Source: Planctomycetaceae bacterium
Lineage (GTDB): Bacteria > Planctomycetota > Planctomycetia > Pirellulales > Thermoguttaceae
Assembly (NCBI GenBank): GCA_009776995.1
Contig: WRMR01000322.1
Location: 1-5,917, forward strand
Length of the DNA stretch: 5,917 nt
Direction of reading: 5' to 3'
A program made the position numbers and the translations under genes. The notes under the pieces were generated by a model. That model saw nothing but the letters and a program-made list of their open reading frames with translations. It did not search any database and was not told the origin of the DNA. Below, piece after piece: positions 1 to 5,917 of this stretch (positions within the stretch are counted from its first letter, which is position 1; the number at the start of each line of letters is the position of its first letter).

Positions 1-1101
1 AGAGCTTTCACGCTCGTTGAATTACTGGTTGTGATTGCGATCATCGGCATTTTGATCGCCCTTTTGCTTCCCGCCGTCCAAGCCGCCCGCGAAGCGGCAC
101 GCCGTATGACATGCACGAATCAATTGAAGCAACTCGGTTTGTCGCTTCATAATTACCACGATGCGCACAAGGCACTTCCGTGTTTTTATGGAACGCCCGC
201 GCAGTATTCCCCGTTTGTCCGCGTGCTGCCGTTCATCGAAGAAGCCAACCGTTACGAGATGATTACGGCCACGGAAATGCAACAACACACCTGGCACTAC
301 AACCCGGGGTGGGCGGGGGTGATTCAGGCGTTTCTTTGTCCTTCCGATGGTGAAGGCCGCGGAGTGTCAAACATCCCGATTCCAAGTGATTGGGACCCGA
401 AAAGTGCGGCATGGCGAACCGATACCAACAAGAGTTGGGACCTTGCCGGTTGGGGCAATGAAGGACTTCAAGGCGCGTCCCGCAACAATTACGTATTCAG
501 TTGGGGCGATGGCTACGACTGGTACACGACGCCCGTTTTGCGTGCCCCGTTCTCCTTTGATGCTTTTCGATCGTTTGCCGCGATGACCGACGGGTTAAGC
601 AATACGGTTTTTATGAGTGAACGCTGTATCGGAAACGGCAACGTCCGCGCTATCCGTTCCAGCATGAGGCTCCGGTTCAATTTTCTGAGCAATCCGCAAA
701 GCTGCATGAATTCCAAAGGGAATGGAAACAATTATGATGCTTCCATTCCTGACAGTGATTTGATGGAGTATTTTATCGGTCACCGCATGGCAGGGGTTGA
801 GATATGTTTCGGCTATTTCAATACGATCCTGCCGCCCAACTCTCCCAGTTGCACCTACGGTTGGGTGGGGGACGGTGCCCTGTTGCCGCCCACCAGTTAC
901 CATACCGGCGGTGTGAATGTCAATTGGGGTGATGCTTCCGTGTCGTTCGTCTCGGATACGATCAACACAACCACTCCGGGAACGGCCGGGCTCGCAACGG
1001 CTTATGTCGGTTATCATTACAACAACAGTACTCCGTCACCCTATGGCGTTTGGGGTTCCATCGGCTCGCGGAATGGCGGGGAAAGCGTCGAACATCCATA
1101 A
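1..1101 (+). CDS. DUF1559 prepilin-like protein (5' end outside window)
   Basis: The reading frame is open from base 1, and the first visible residues, RAFTLVELLVVIAIIGIL, are a type IV prepilin N-terminus. The true start therefore lies a few codons upstream; the GTG at 31 falls inside the hydrophobic helix and is not a credible start. 366 residues are visible. In order they show the prepilin cleavage/methylation site (A2/F3, with Ala where Gly is usual), one membrane helix to about residue 24, the planctomycete-type PAVQAAREAARR stretch, a CTNQLKQLGLSLHNYHDAH segment, a CPSD motif (bases about 340-348), GLSNTVFMSE, and a C-terminal H-TGGVNVNWG-DAS segment matching the H-X9-DG tail with DA for DG. 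The end, WGSIGSRNGGE, is also typical. Known of the family: DUF1559 (SBP_bac_10, PF07596) proteins occur in many copies per planctomycete genome and are presumed surface or pseudopilin proteins without a proven role. Inferred: an envelope-anchored protein cotranscribed with the lipoprotein gene 13 bases downstream. Family assignment is secure; function is not. Confidence 0.95.
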   Translation, partial: RAFTLVELLVVIAIIGILIALLLPAVQAAREAARRMTCTNQLKQLGLSLHNYHDAHKALPCFYGTPAQYSPFVRVLPFIEEANRYEMITATEMQQHTWHYNPGWAGVIQAFLCPSDGEGRGVSNIPIPSDWDPKSAAWRTDTNKSWDLAGWGNEGLQGASRNNYVFSWGDGYDWYTTPVLRAPFSFDAFRSFAAMTDGLSNTVFMSERCIGNGNVRAIRSSMRLRFNFLSNPQSCMNSKGNGNNYDASIPDSDLMEYFIGHRMAGVEICFGYFNTILPPNSPSCTYGWVGDGALLPPTSYHTGGVNVNWGDASVSFVSDTINTTTPGTAGLATAYVGYHYNNSTPSPYGVWGSIGSRNGGESVEHP

Positions 1102-1107
1102 AAGGGA
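1102..1107 (+). promoter_or_regulatory. Ribosome binding site of the lipoprotein gene
   Basis: AAGGGA lies 7 bases before the ATG at 1115. It supports that start over the in-frame upstream ATG at 917, which lies deep inside the preceding gene. The purine run begins directly after the stop codon of the DUF1559 gene, so the two genes are likely on one transcript. Confidence 0.65.
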
Positions 1108-1114
1108 TTTGCTT

Positions 1115-1633
1115 ATGAAATACCGCATGTTTGCTGGAACAGCAACCCTTGCTTTGGTTTTGCTTTGCCTCAGCCTGGTCTTGACCATGGGTTGTGGAAA
1201 CGCAAGTCAATTATCCGGCCTGGTGCCTGCCAAAGGGGTTGTCCTGTATAAAAACACTCCGGTGGAAGGCGCATCGCTCACTTTTTTTCCTGAATTTGCC
1301 GCCTCCGATGCAGGCAATTCCCCGGAACAACGTCCGGCCACTGCGGTTACGGACGCTTCCGGACGTTTTACGATGATGACCCTCCAACCTGATGACGGCG
1401 TGTTTCCCGGACAATATACCGTTGTCATCACCAAAAATATTCCCGAACGGGTTTATACAAACGAGGAAATGCAACAGTTTTTCCGGCAGGGAAGACCGAC
1501 TCCAATCCCGGAATCGAAAAACGAGCTTCCAAATCAATACTCCACTCCAAAAACATCACCTTTGAAGATCAATCTCGCCCAAAAAGGCGATAAGGCCATA
1601 AAATTTGAACTGGCCGATTCATCCGATGATTGA
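1115..1633 (+). CDS. Lipoprotein with carboxypeptidase regulatory-like domain
   Basis: This 172-residue protein starts at ATG 1115, behind a good ribosome binding site. The N-terminus is a lipoprotein signal: Lys2 and Arg4, a hydrophobic stretch (residues about 6-24), then L23-T24-M25-G26-C27, which fits the relaxed lipobox, so Cys27 is the likely lipidated residue. Residues about 36-110 have the pattern of a transthyretin/carboxypeptidase-regulatory-like beta-sandwich: a KGVVLYKNTPVEGASLTF segment, TAVTDASGRFTM, then DDGVFPGQYTVVITK. The C-terminal part holds the LPNQYSTPKTSPLKINL segment and ends in a short acidic tail. Proteins of this build are very common in planctomycetes, usually right beside a DUF1559 gene as here, and have no demonstrated function. 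Inferred: a periplasmic or outer-membrane-facing lipoprotein, perhaps a partner of the pilin-like protein. It is 13 bases from the upstream gene and 28 bases from the downstream hydrolase gene. Confidence 0.88.
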   Translation: MKYRMFAGTATLALVLLCLSLVLTMGCGNASQLSGLVPAKGVVLYKNTPVEGASLTFFPEFAASDAGNSPEQRPATAVTDASGRFTMMTLQPDDGVFPGQYTVVITKNIPERVYTNEEMQQFFRQGRPTPIPESKNELPNQYSTPKTSPLKINLAQKGDKAIKFELADSSDD

Positions 1634-1647
1634 CACCCCATACCAAC

Positions 1648-1653
1648 AGGAGA
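1648..1653 (+). promoter_or_regulatory. Ribosome binding site deciding the hydrolase start
   Basis: AGGAGA lies 8 bases before the ATG at 1662. It favours this start over the in-frame ATGs at 1605 and 1626, which lie within or overlap the end of the lipoprotein gene and would put extra polar residues in front of the signal peptide. Confidence 0.75.
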
Positions 1654-1661
1654 AATTTCAC

Positions 1662-4600
1662 ATGCTTTTGATTCGACATCGATTTTTTCGATTGGCAACA
1701 GTCGTGCTGTTATTCGTTTTGGGCTGTTGTGCGGTGTCACCGGCACAAGATGCTTCCGAATTGCGGCTCGTGCCGTTTCCCAAAGAAGTGACAATGGCGA
1801 TGGGGCAACGGCTTTCGCTGAAAACAACGTTGCAGCTTCATATTTCGGCGAAAGAGAAAGATATTCAGGGCACGGCGATTCGTGACGAATTGACACGGGC
1901 CGGTTTTTCTGCGCCGCAAATTCATGAAAGCGTTTCGCCGGACTTCCCGCTTTTGCTGCTGGGTTCGGGACATTTTACCCTTCCGATACCGGATTTACCC
2001 GAACTCACTGATGAGGGGCAAAGCGATGCCGGGGAGTCTTACACGATTTGCATTCAACCGGACGGGATCGTTTGCCGGGGGAAAGGCGACGTCGGTTTGC
2101 ATTATGCGGTGCAAACGCTTTGCCAGCTCATTCGCGCCAACGCCGACGAAAACGGAACGTTGCCTTGCATGACGATTCGCGATTGGCCTTCGATGAAATA
2201 CCGTTGTTTTCAGGATGACTGGACACGCGGCCCCAGTCCGCATCTTGCCACGCTCTTCCATCAATTTGATCTCGGAGCGTATCTGAAACACAACATGTTC
2301 ACGTATTACAACGAAAACCAGTTGGAGTACAAAACGCACCCGAAACTGAATCCGAAAGACGGAACGCTCACACAGGAGGAATTCAAACAAAGTATCGAAT
2401 ACGCCGCGAAACGTCATTTGATTATGCTCGGTAACCAGCAGTCGTTCGGGCATCACTACAAGACGCTGGCGGTTCCCGAATACGCGCATCTCGGCGAGGC
2501 GGGTTACATCCTTTCGCCGACAGTTGAAGAGGTTTACACGTTTCTGGATGACCTGTATTCGGAAATTCTGCCTCTCGTGCCGTTTGAAATGTTCAACGTC
2601 TGCTGCGACGAAACCTGGGACCTTGCCAAAAGCGGGCCGTCGAAAGAATTGGCCGACGAAATCGGCGTTGCCGGGGTTTACGTCCGGCATATCCTGCGTG
2701 TGCGCGAATTACTGCAAAAATATGACAAGCGGATGCTCATGTGGGGCGACATCATCATGAATCACCCGGACAAACTCGAACTGATTCCGAAAGACGTTGT
2801 GATGATGTGCTGGGATTACGCGGCACGTCCCGACTTCGACGCTTTCATCAAGCCGTTCAGCGAGTCCGGTTACGAATTTTTCGTCTGTCCCGGCCAGTCG
2901 AACTGGAGCGTCATTCTCCCGCTGATCCGGCAATACACAGTGAATATTCAAAACTTCGTCCGCGACGGCTGCGCGAATGGTGCCATCGGGATGCTCAACA
3001 CCGGTTGGGAAGACGACGGCGAAGCGTTGCACGGTTACAACTGGCACGCCATCGCCTGGGGGGCGGAATGCTCCTGGAACGCATCGAAAACCGATCCCGC
3101 CGATTTCAACAAGCGCATCGGGCCGGTGCTCTTCGGCGCGAAAGGCGATGATTTCGGGCGTGCCATCGAACTGTTGGCCGAATTGCAGGTCTCACCCGAA
3201 TTGGGAAGTGCGTACAACGGGCGTTTTTGGGAGCGGGATTTCATTCCCAAGCAAGCATCAGGGGTTGTTGAGAAAAAAGCCAAACGGATACTCGAACTTG
3301 TCCAGCCCGCGATCCAATCTTTGGAAACGACGAAGGAACAGGCAACGGTCAACGCCGAATTGCTGGATGCGTTTTTGTTCGGGGCACGGCGCATGGAACT
3401 CATCGCCGTGCGGATGCTCGACGGGCTGGAAGTGTCCCGACGGTATGCGGCGGCGTCAGCCCTGGATTTGACCGATACGGCGCAGAAGAAAGCCGCTTTG
3501 GAAGAACTTGAGGCCATCACAACGATCATCGCCAGGAATCGCCAAACGCACCGTGACTTCCAGGCGGAGTTCGTGCGCATTTGGAACAGCGAAAGCAAGC
3601 CGTTCTCACTCGACCGGGTGACGCGAAAATATGACGACCTGGACGCATGGTTTGCCGAACTGCAACAAAAAGTGCTGGATGTTATCACAACAGTTGCCGA
3701 AAGTGACACCGATGCCGCATTGCCGGATATTGGACTGGGTGCCGATCTCATGATGCGGAAAACGTCACCCAGCCGTGTTGTGGCAGGCAAATTGTCACCC
3801 GAAACACCGTGGGCAAGTCCCCGTGCGATCATGCGTCTCGGTCTGGCTGTCGAAGCGGGTAATGTTGACCGCATTTCGTTTCCGGTTGAACTCGATGTAA
3901 CGCTGCCCGAATCGTGTATCGGCAAGGGAGTCGAAGCGTTTGAACTCGGTGCTGACGGCAGATCATCTCCCATTCCGGCACAGCTCGACCCGGCCAATCA
4001 TCCACAAAATCCCAGGCTGCAACGCTTGACGCTGTTGCTCACGGGAGTGCAAAAAGAGGAGACCACGAAAGTTTACGTTTACTTCGGACTCGACAATGTG
4101 AATACGGAACTTCCATCGGTTTCAACATTCGACGGTGAAGACGGAATGAAAGTGATTGACAACGATCTTGTGCAAATTCATCTCGGCGCGGAAGGGGGAC
4201 ATGCCTACAAGTGGCTGGTCAAAGACTTGGTTCTTCTCGATATAACCGACCCGGGCGATACCTCGTATCACGGTTTCAGCGACCACGGACATGCCGACCG
4301 GTCGAAACGCTTCGATCTGGTTTGCATGAATCACGGACCGGCCATGGTGCGTTACGGCTGCTTTTTCGATGACGAACTTGTGAAAACGCTGACCGTTTAT
4401 GCGGGGTTGCCTGTCCTGGATGTCGTCACCACGTATTTGACCGGCTATTATTGGAACTTCGACGATCCCGATCTTTTCGCCGCCGATGGAAAAACGCCCG
4501 GCACGTACCTGTTCTCCAACGGCAAAACCGGTCCGACGCCTCCGAAAGGGGCAAGCAACGATTTGCAAGTTAAGGAATCGAACGTTTTTTGGGCAGTAAA

Positions 4601-4847
4601 AACCAACGAACAGGGATTGGTGCATGGCATGACAACGCCGGAAACGCCGTCACGCTTTGTCATCGGACCCGGCGGCGGCATGGGCGGTGTCGGCATCGAG
4701 TCCGGTGAGGCACGTTCCCATTTCGTCACGTGCGCGGGCAGACTTGAGAAAAATCAACCGACGGCAGGTATCATGGACCAAATCCGCGACACGTACAATC
4801 TGAAAAACCAGCCTGTTGTCATCCAGTACACCCAAGAGCAACCCTGA
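1662..4847 (+). CDS. Exported GH20-like beta-N-acetylhexosaminidase with extra C-terminal domains
   Basis: This protein has 1061 residues. The N-terminus is an export signal: Arg5/Arg7/Arg10, a hydrophobic core (residues 11-24), and likely signal peptidase I cleavage after SPA28. F18-V-L-G-C22 also fits a relaxed lipobox, so lipidation is possible. Residues about 34-165 resemble the GH20 N-terminal zincin-like domain (LRLVPFPKEV, then GLHYAVQTLCQLI). The catalytic barrel follows at about 170-475: IRDWPSMKYR (172-181), SFGHHYKTLAVPEY, the FNVCCDETWDL block with D316-E317 as the expected acetamido-stabilising Asp and general acid Glu, CWDY (383-386), TGWEDDGE (447-454) and WGAECSWN (466-473). 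Residues about 540-685 look helical. From about 687 to the end lie beta-rich segments I cannot assign (SFPVELDV at 739-746, VYVYFG at 804-809, VIDND at 831-835). GH20 enzymes remove terminal beta-linked GlcNAc or GalNAc; the CCDE block resembles hexosaminidase-D-like members more than the usual GGDE. Family is fairly sure, substrate unknown; a GH84-like or other hexosaminidase-clan activity is the alternative. Confidence 0.85.
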   Translation: MLLIRHRFFRLATVVLLFVLGCCAVSPAQDASELRLVPFPKEVTMAMGQRLSLKTTLQLHISAKEKDIQGTAIRDELTRAGFSAPQIHESVSPDFPLLLLGSGHFTLPIPDLPELTDEGQSDAGESYTICIQPDGIVCRGKGDVGLHYAVQTLCQLIRANADENGTLPCMTIRDWPSMKYRCFQDDWTRGPSPHLATLFHQFDLGAYLKHNMFTYYNENQLEYKTHPKLNPKDGTLTQEEFKQSIEYAAKRHLIMLGNQQSFGHHYKTLAVPEYAHLGEAGYILSPTVEEVYTFLDDLYSEILPLVPFEMFNVCCDETWDLAKSGPSKELADEIGVAGVYVRHILRVRELLQKYDKRMLMWGDIIMNHPDKLELIPKDVVMMCWDYAARPDFDAFIKPFSESGYEFFVCPGQSNWSVILPLIRQYTVNIQNFVRDGCANGAIGMLNTGWEDDGEALHGYNWHAIAWGAECSWNASKTDPADFNKRIGPVLFGAKGDDFGRAIELLAELQVSPELGSAYNGRFWERDFIPKQASGVVEKKAKRILELVQPAIQSLETTKEQATVNAELLDAFLFGARRMELIAVRMLDGLEVSRRYAAASALDLTDTAQKKAALEELEAITTIIARNRQTHRDFQAEFVRIWNSESKPFSLDRVTRKYDDLDAWFAELQQKVLDVITTVAESDTDAALPDIGLGADLMMRKTSPSRVVAGKLSPETPWASPRAIMRLGLAVEAGNVDRISFPVELDVTLPESCIGKGVEAFELGADGRSSPIPAQLDPANHPQNPRLQRLTLLLTGVQKEETTKVYVYFGLDNVNTELPSVSTFDGEDGMKVIDNDLVQIHLGAEGGHAYKWLVKDLVLLDITDPGDTSYHGFSDHGHADRSKRFDLVCMNHGPAMVRYGCFFDDELVKTLTVYAGLPVLDVVTTYLTGYYWNFDDPDLFAADGKTPGTYLFSNGKTGPTPPKGASNDLQVKESNVFWAVKTNEQGLVHGMTTPETPSRFVIGPGGGMGGVGIESGEARSHFVTCAGRLEKNQPTAGIMDQIRDTYNLKNQPVVIQYTQEQP

Positions 4848-4865
4848 TTTTTAGCTACATATCTC

Positions 4866-4931
4866 GCAGAGACCGTTGAGGACGCGGAGAATTTTATCTA
4901 CAAAACTCTCTGCGTTCTTTGTGGTCTCTGC
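4866..4931. repeat. Long imperfect palindrome (CTCTGCG-type intergenic repeat)
   Basis: Two 25-base arms (4866-4890 and 4907-4931) face each other across a 16-base centre. The outer nine bases, GCAGAGACC and GGTCTCTGC, are perfect complements, and the inner arms read GACGCGGAGA against TCTCTGCGTTC. 19 of 25 positions are Watson-Crick pairs. As RNA, five of the remaining six are G-U wobbles, leaving one U-U mismatch. The centre can add four T-A pairs (4892-4895 with 4902-4905) around a six-base loop. There is no U-run directly after the stem, so it is not a standard intrinsic terminator in either direction. From memory, similar CGCAGAG/CTCTGCG palindromes are scattered between genes in planctomycetes and some other bacteria; this was not searched. 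It sits between the hydrolase stop and gene 4 and may stabilise the 3' end of the upstream mRNA or act as a REP/MITE-like element. Confidence 0.75.
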
Positions 4932-4967
4932 ATGAAAAAAATAATTCACAATATTTAGAGTCAACGC

Positions 4968-5756
4968 ATGGCCAAAATTTATTATGTCGGCGATTGGGCA
5001 GTGATGCTCGGTCCGGTTTTTGCGGAAACGCCGTTCAATTACGCTGTCAAGGGAACGGATATTTTCAACTACGGCAAGTGGCTCAAGGAAGCCATCGAAT
5101 CGACCGGGGAACACGAAGTGCTGAGCGTTCCCACCTGGGAGTTTTACCGGCTCGGGCCGGGCGAATACGAAAAAATCATCGACGCAAACGACGTGATCAT
5201 TTTTTCCGACACCGAAGCGAAAAACTTTCAATTGGCCCCGTCGTTTTTTGACCGAAACCAATTCGGCAGGAAACCGCTCACGTTTCCTGACCGTGTCCGT
5301 CTCACCGTCGATGCACTCAAAAGCGGCAAGCATCTTCTGTTTGTCGGCGGCTGGCTCAGCTTCAACGGCGAAATGGGCAAAGGCGGCTGGGGACGCACCG
5401 GACTTCGTGAAATACTGCCCGTCGAGTGTCTGGAATACGAAGACCTGTGCGAGAGTACCGAAGGCTGGTCGGCAACGCCTGTGTTGGAAAATCATCCGAT
5501 TCTGAACGGTGTGCCGCTGGACACCATGCCGCCGATTCTTGGTTACAACCGCGTCAGGCCTCGCGGGAATTGTGACGTGATCGCCCGGTGGAGCGGCACC
5601 AACGACCCGATGCTTGCCACGGGAACGTTCGGAAAAGGCCGTGTCGTCGCATACACCTCCGACCCCGCCCCGCATTGGGGTTGCAATTTCGTGTACTGGG
5701 ATCACTACAACCGGTTCTGGCTGAACATCGTGCAATGGTTGTTGAACGATGCCTGA
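4968..5756 (+). CDS. GATase1-like protein without nucleophile Cys (PF07090 type)
   Basis: This 262-residue protein has no signal peptide or membrane segment, so it is probably cytoplasmic. The start is bounded by an in-frame TAG at 4956-4958, making ATG 4968 the first possible ATG; the ribosome binding site is weak (TAGAG, 7 bases upstream). The sequence suggests an alpha/beta flavodoxin-like class-I glutamine-amidotransferase fold: KIYYVGDW at the N-terminus, strand DVIIFSD (75-81), HLLFVGGWLSFNG (through residue 134) at the place of the nucleophile elbow, GKGGWGRTGLREILPVE, HPILNGV (from H176), and a GKGRVVAYTSDPAPHWG block (H236) before a C-terminal YNRFWLNIVQWLL helix. These match the uncharacterised 'putative glutamine amidotransferase' family (PF07090) as I recall it. 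The elbow has W129 where active amidotransferases have Cys, so glutaminase activity is doubtful. Proteins of this type and the related ThuA-like group often lie near sugar-use genes. It follows the hydrolase gene by 120 bases across a palindrome, so it may have its own promoter. Family likely, function unknown. Confidence 0.82.
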   Translation: MAKIYYVGDWAVMLGPVFAETPFNYAVKGTDIFNYGKWLKEAIESTGEHEVLSVPTWEFYRLGPGEYEKIIDANDVIIFSDTEAKNFQLAPSFFDRNQFGRKPLTFPDRVRLTVDALKSGKHLLFVGGWLSFNGEMGKGGWGRTGLREILPVECLEYEDLCESTEGWSATPVLENHPILNGVPLDTMPPILGYNRVRPRGNCDVIARWSGTNDPMLATGTFGKGRVVAYTSDPAPHWGCNFVYWDHYNRFWLNIVQWLLNDA

Positions 5757-5769
5757 TATGAATCATCGG

Positions 5770-5821
5770 ACAGGATGGACAAGTTCAGTTTTTTGACAGG
5801 TATGAACAGGATATTCAGGAT
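5770..5821. repeat. Degenerate ACAGGAT tandem units
   Basis: Starting 14 bases after the gene 4 stop codon are an ACAGGAT copy (5770-5776), a diverged ACAAGTT (5779-5785), then after a T-run three closely spaced units: ACAGGTATGA (5796), ACAGGAT (5806-5812) and TCAGGAT (5815-5821), with a period of 9-10 bases. I recall similar ACAGGATTAACAGGAT-type arrays as dispersed intergenic repeats in planctomycetes and other environmental bacteria, but could not search. The copies here are imperfect, as expected of a decaying element. No coding frame or strong hairpin explains them. Confidence 0.6.
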
Positions 5822-5882
5822 AGGGGATGTTCCTTTTGTCCTTTGTATTGGACACCTCTCAAGCGGAACCAGTCGGAATTGG

Positions 5883-5913
5883 AAAATCAGCCGAGCGGAA
5901 TGGTTGATTTTTT
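5883..5913 (+). terminator. Candidate intrinsic terminator
   Basis: AAAATCAGCC (5883-5892) can pair with GGTTGATTTT (5902-5911) around a nine-base loop, giving ten base pairs with one G-U. The right arm runs into a six-T tract (5908-5913). The stem is AT-rich and the U-run is partly inside it, so it would be of modest strength. It lies 126 bases beyond the gene 4 stop codon and would end transcription from that gene. The A-run on the left arm means it might also work weakly for transcripts arriving from the right on the other strand. Confidence 0.45.
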
Positions 5914-5917
5914 GCTT

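Noticed and set aside
917..1114. Extended N-terminus for the lipoprotein from ATG 917
   Set aside because: It would overlap the DUF1559 gene by 185 bases and bury the lipoprotein signal. ATG 1115 has a ribosome binding site and begins the signal peptide.
1605..1661. Earlier hydrolase starts at ATG 1605 or ATG 1626 (overlapping the preceding stop)
   Set aside because: No ribosome binding site was seen, and the added residues are polar and precede the signal peptide. AGGAGA at 1648 points to 1662.
3035..3997. Long open frame (320 codons) on the - strand inside the hydrolase gene
   Set aside because: It lies wholly within the well-supported + strand gene. The translation is rich in Ser, Arg and Ala, with no recognisable motif or ribosome binding site, as expected of an antisense shadow.
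4866..4931. The palindrome read as an intrinsic terminator or a CRISPR repeat
   Set aside because: There is no T-tract directly after the stem on either strand, and only one unit is present with no spacer-repeat periodicity.
4932..4967. Promoter for gene 4 in the AT-rich stretch after the palindrome
   Set aside because: The best -35/-10 pairs found (such as TTGTGG at 4919 with TAATTC at 4942) match the consensus poorly, so I do not call one, though a promoter somewhere here is possible.
4851..5735. 294-codon open frame on the - strand opposite gene 4
   Set aside because: Gene 4 on the + strand has recognisable family motifs over its whole length. The antisense product shows none, and its C-terminal end runs through the palindrome.
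5837..5854. Small hairpin TGTCC/GGACA
   Set aside because: A five-pair stem with an eight-base loop and no following T-run is easily expected by chance.
5827..5907. Short open frame of 26 codons near the right edge
   Set aside because: It has no family resemblance, and its stop lies inside the terminator-like stem. A chance frame is more likely.

Overview
The window looks like a piece of a Planctomycetota chromosome, or less likely a relative such as Lentisphaerota. The main evidence is the first gene, a DUF1559 prepilin-like protein with the N-terminal helix, CPSD motif and H-X9-D tail that are hugely expanded in planctomycetes. It is followed directly by a small lipoprotein with a carboxypeptidase-regulatory-like fold, its usual planctomycete companion. 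Base composition is moderate (about half G+C by eye) and similar across the genes. Nothing suggests a recently transferred island, phage, transposase or CRISPR array.

Layout: all four genes lie on the + strand. (1) 1-1101, DUF1559 pseudopilin-like protein, missing only its first residues off the left edge. (2) 1115-1633, lipoprotein with a transthyretin/carboxypeptidase-regulatory-like domain. (3) 1662-4847, a large exported glycoside hydrolase family 20-like protein (1061 aa) with an unassigned C-terminal part of about 375 residues. (4) 4968-5756, a cytoplasmic class-I glutamine-amidotransferase-like protein (GATase1_like, PF07090 type) without a cysteine at the expected nucleophile elbow. 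Genes 1-3 are separated by only 13 and 28 bases and probably form one operon. Gene 4 is set apart by a 120-base spacer holding a long imperfect palindrome. The 161 bases after gene 4 hold degenerate ACAGGAT-type tandem units and, at the right edge, a candidate intrinsic terminator.

Working model (inference): genes 1 and 2 encode envelope proteins anchored by a pilin-like helix and a lipid. Gene 3 encodes an exported enzyme acting on beta-linked N-acetylhexosamines from glycoconjugates or chitin-like material. Gene 4 may belong to the same sugar-use programme, but only its position suggests this. I do not see a clearly new defence or mobile system. The points most worth following are the unassigned C-terminal part of the hydrolase, the two intergenic repeat types, and the nucleophile-less amidotransferase-like protein.
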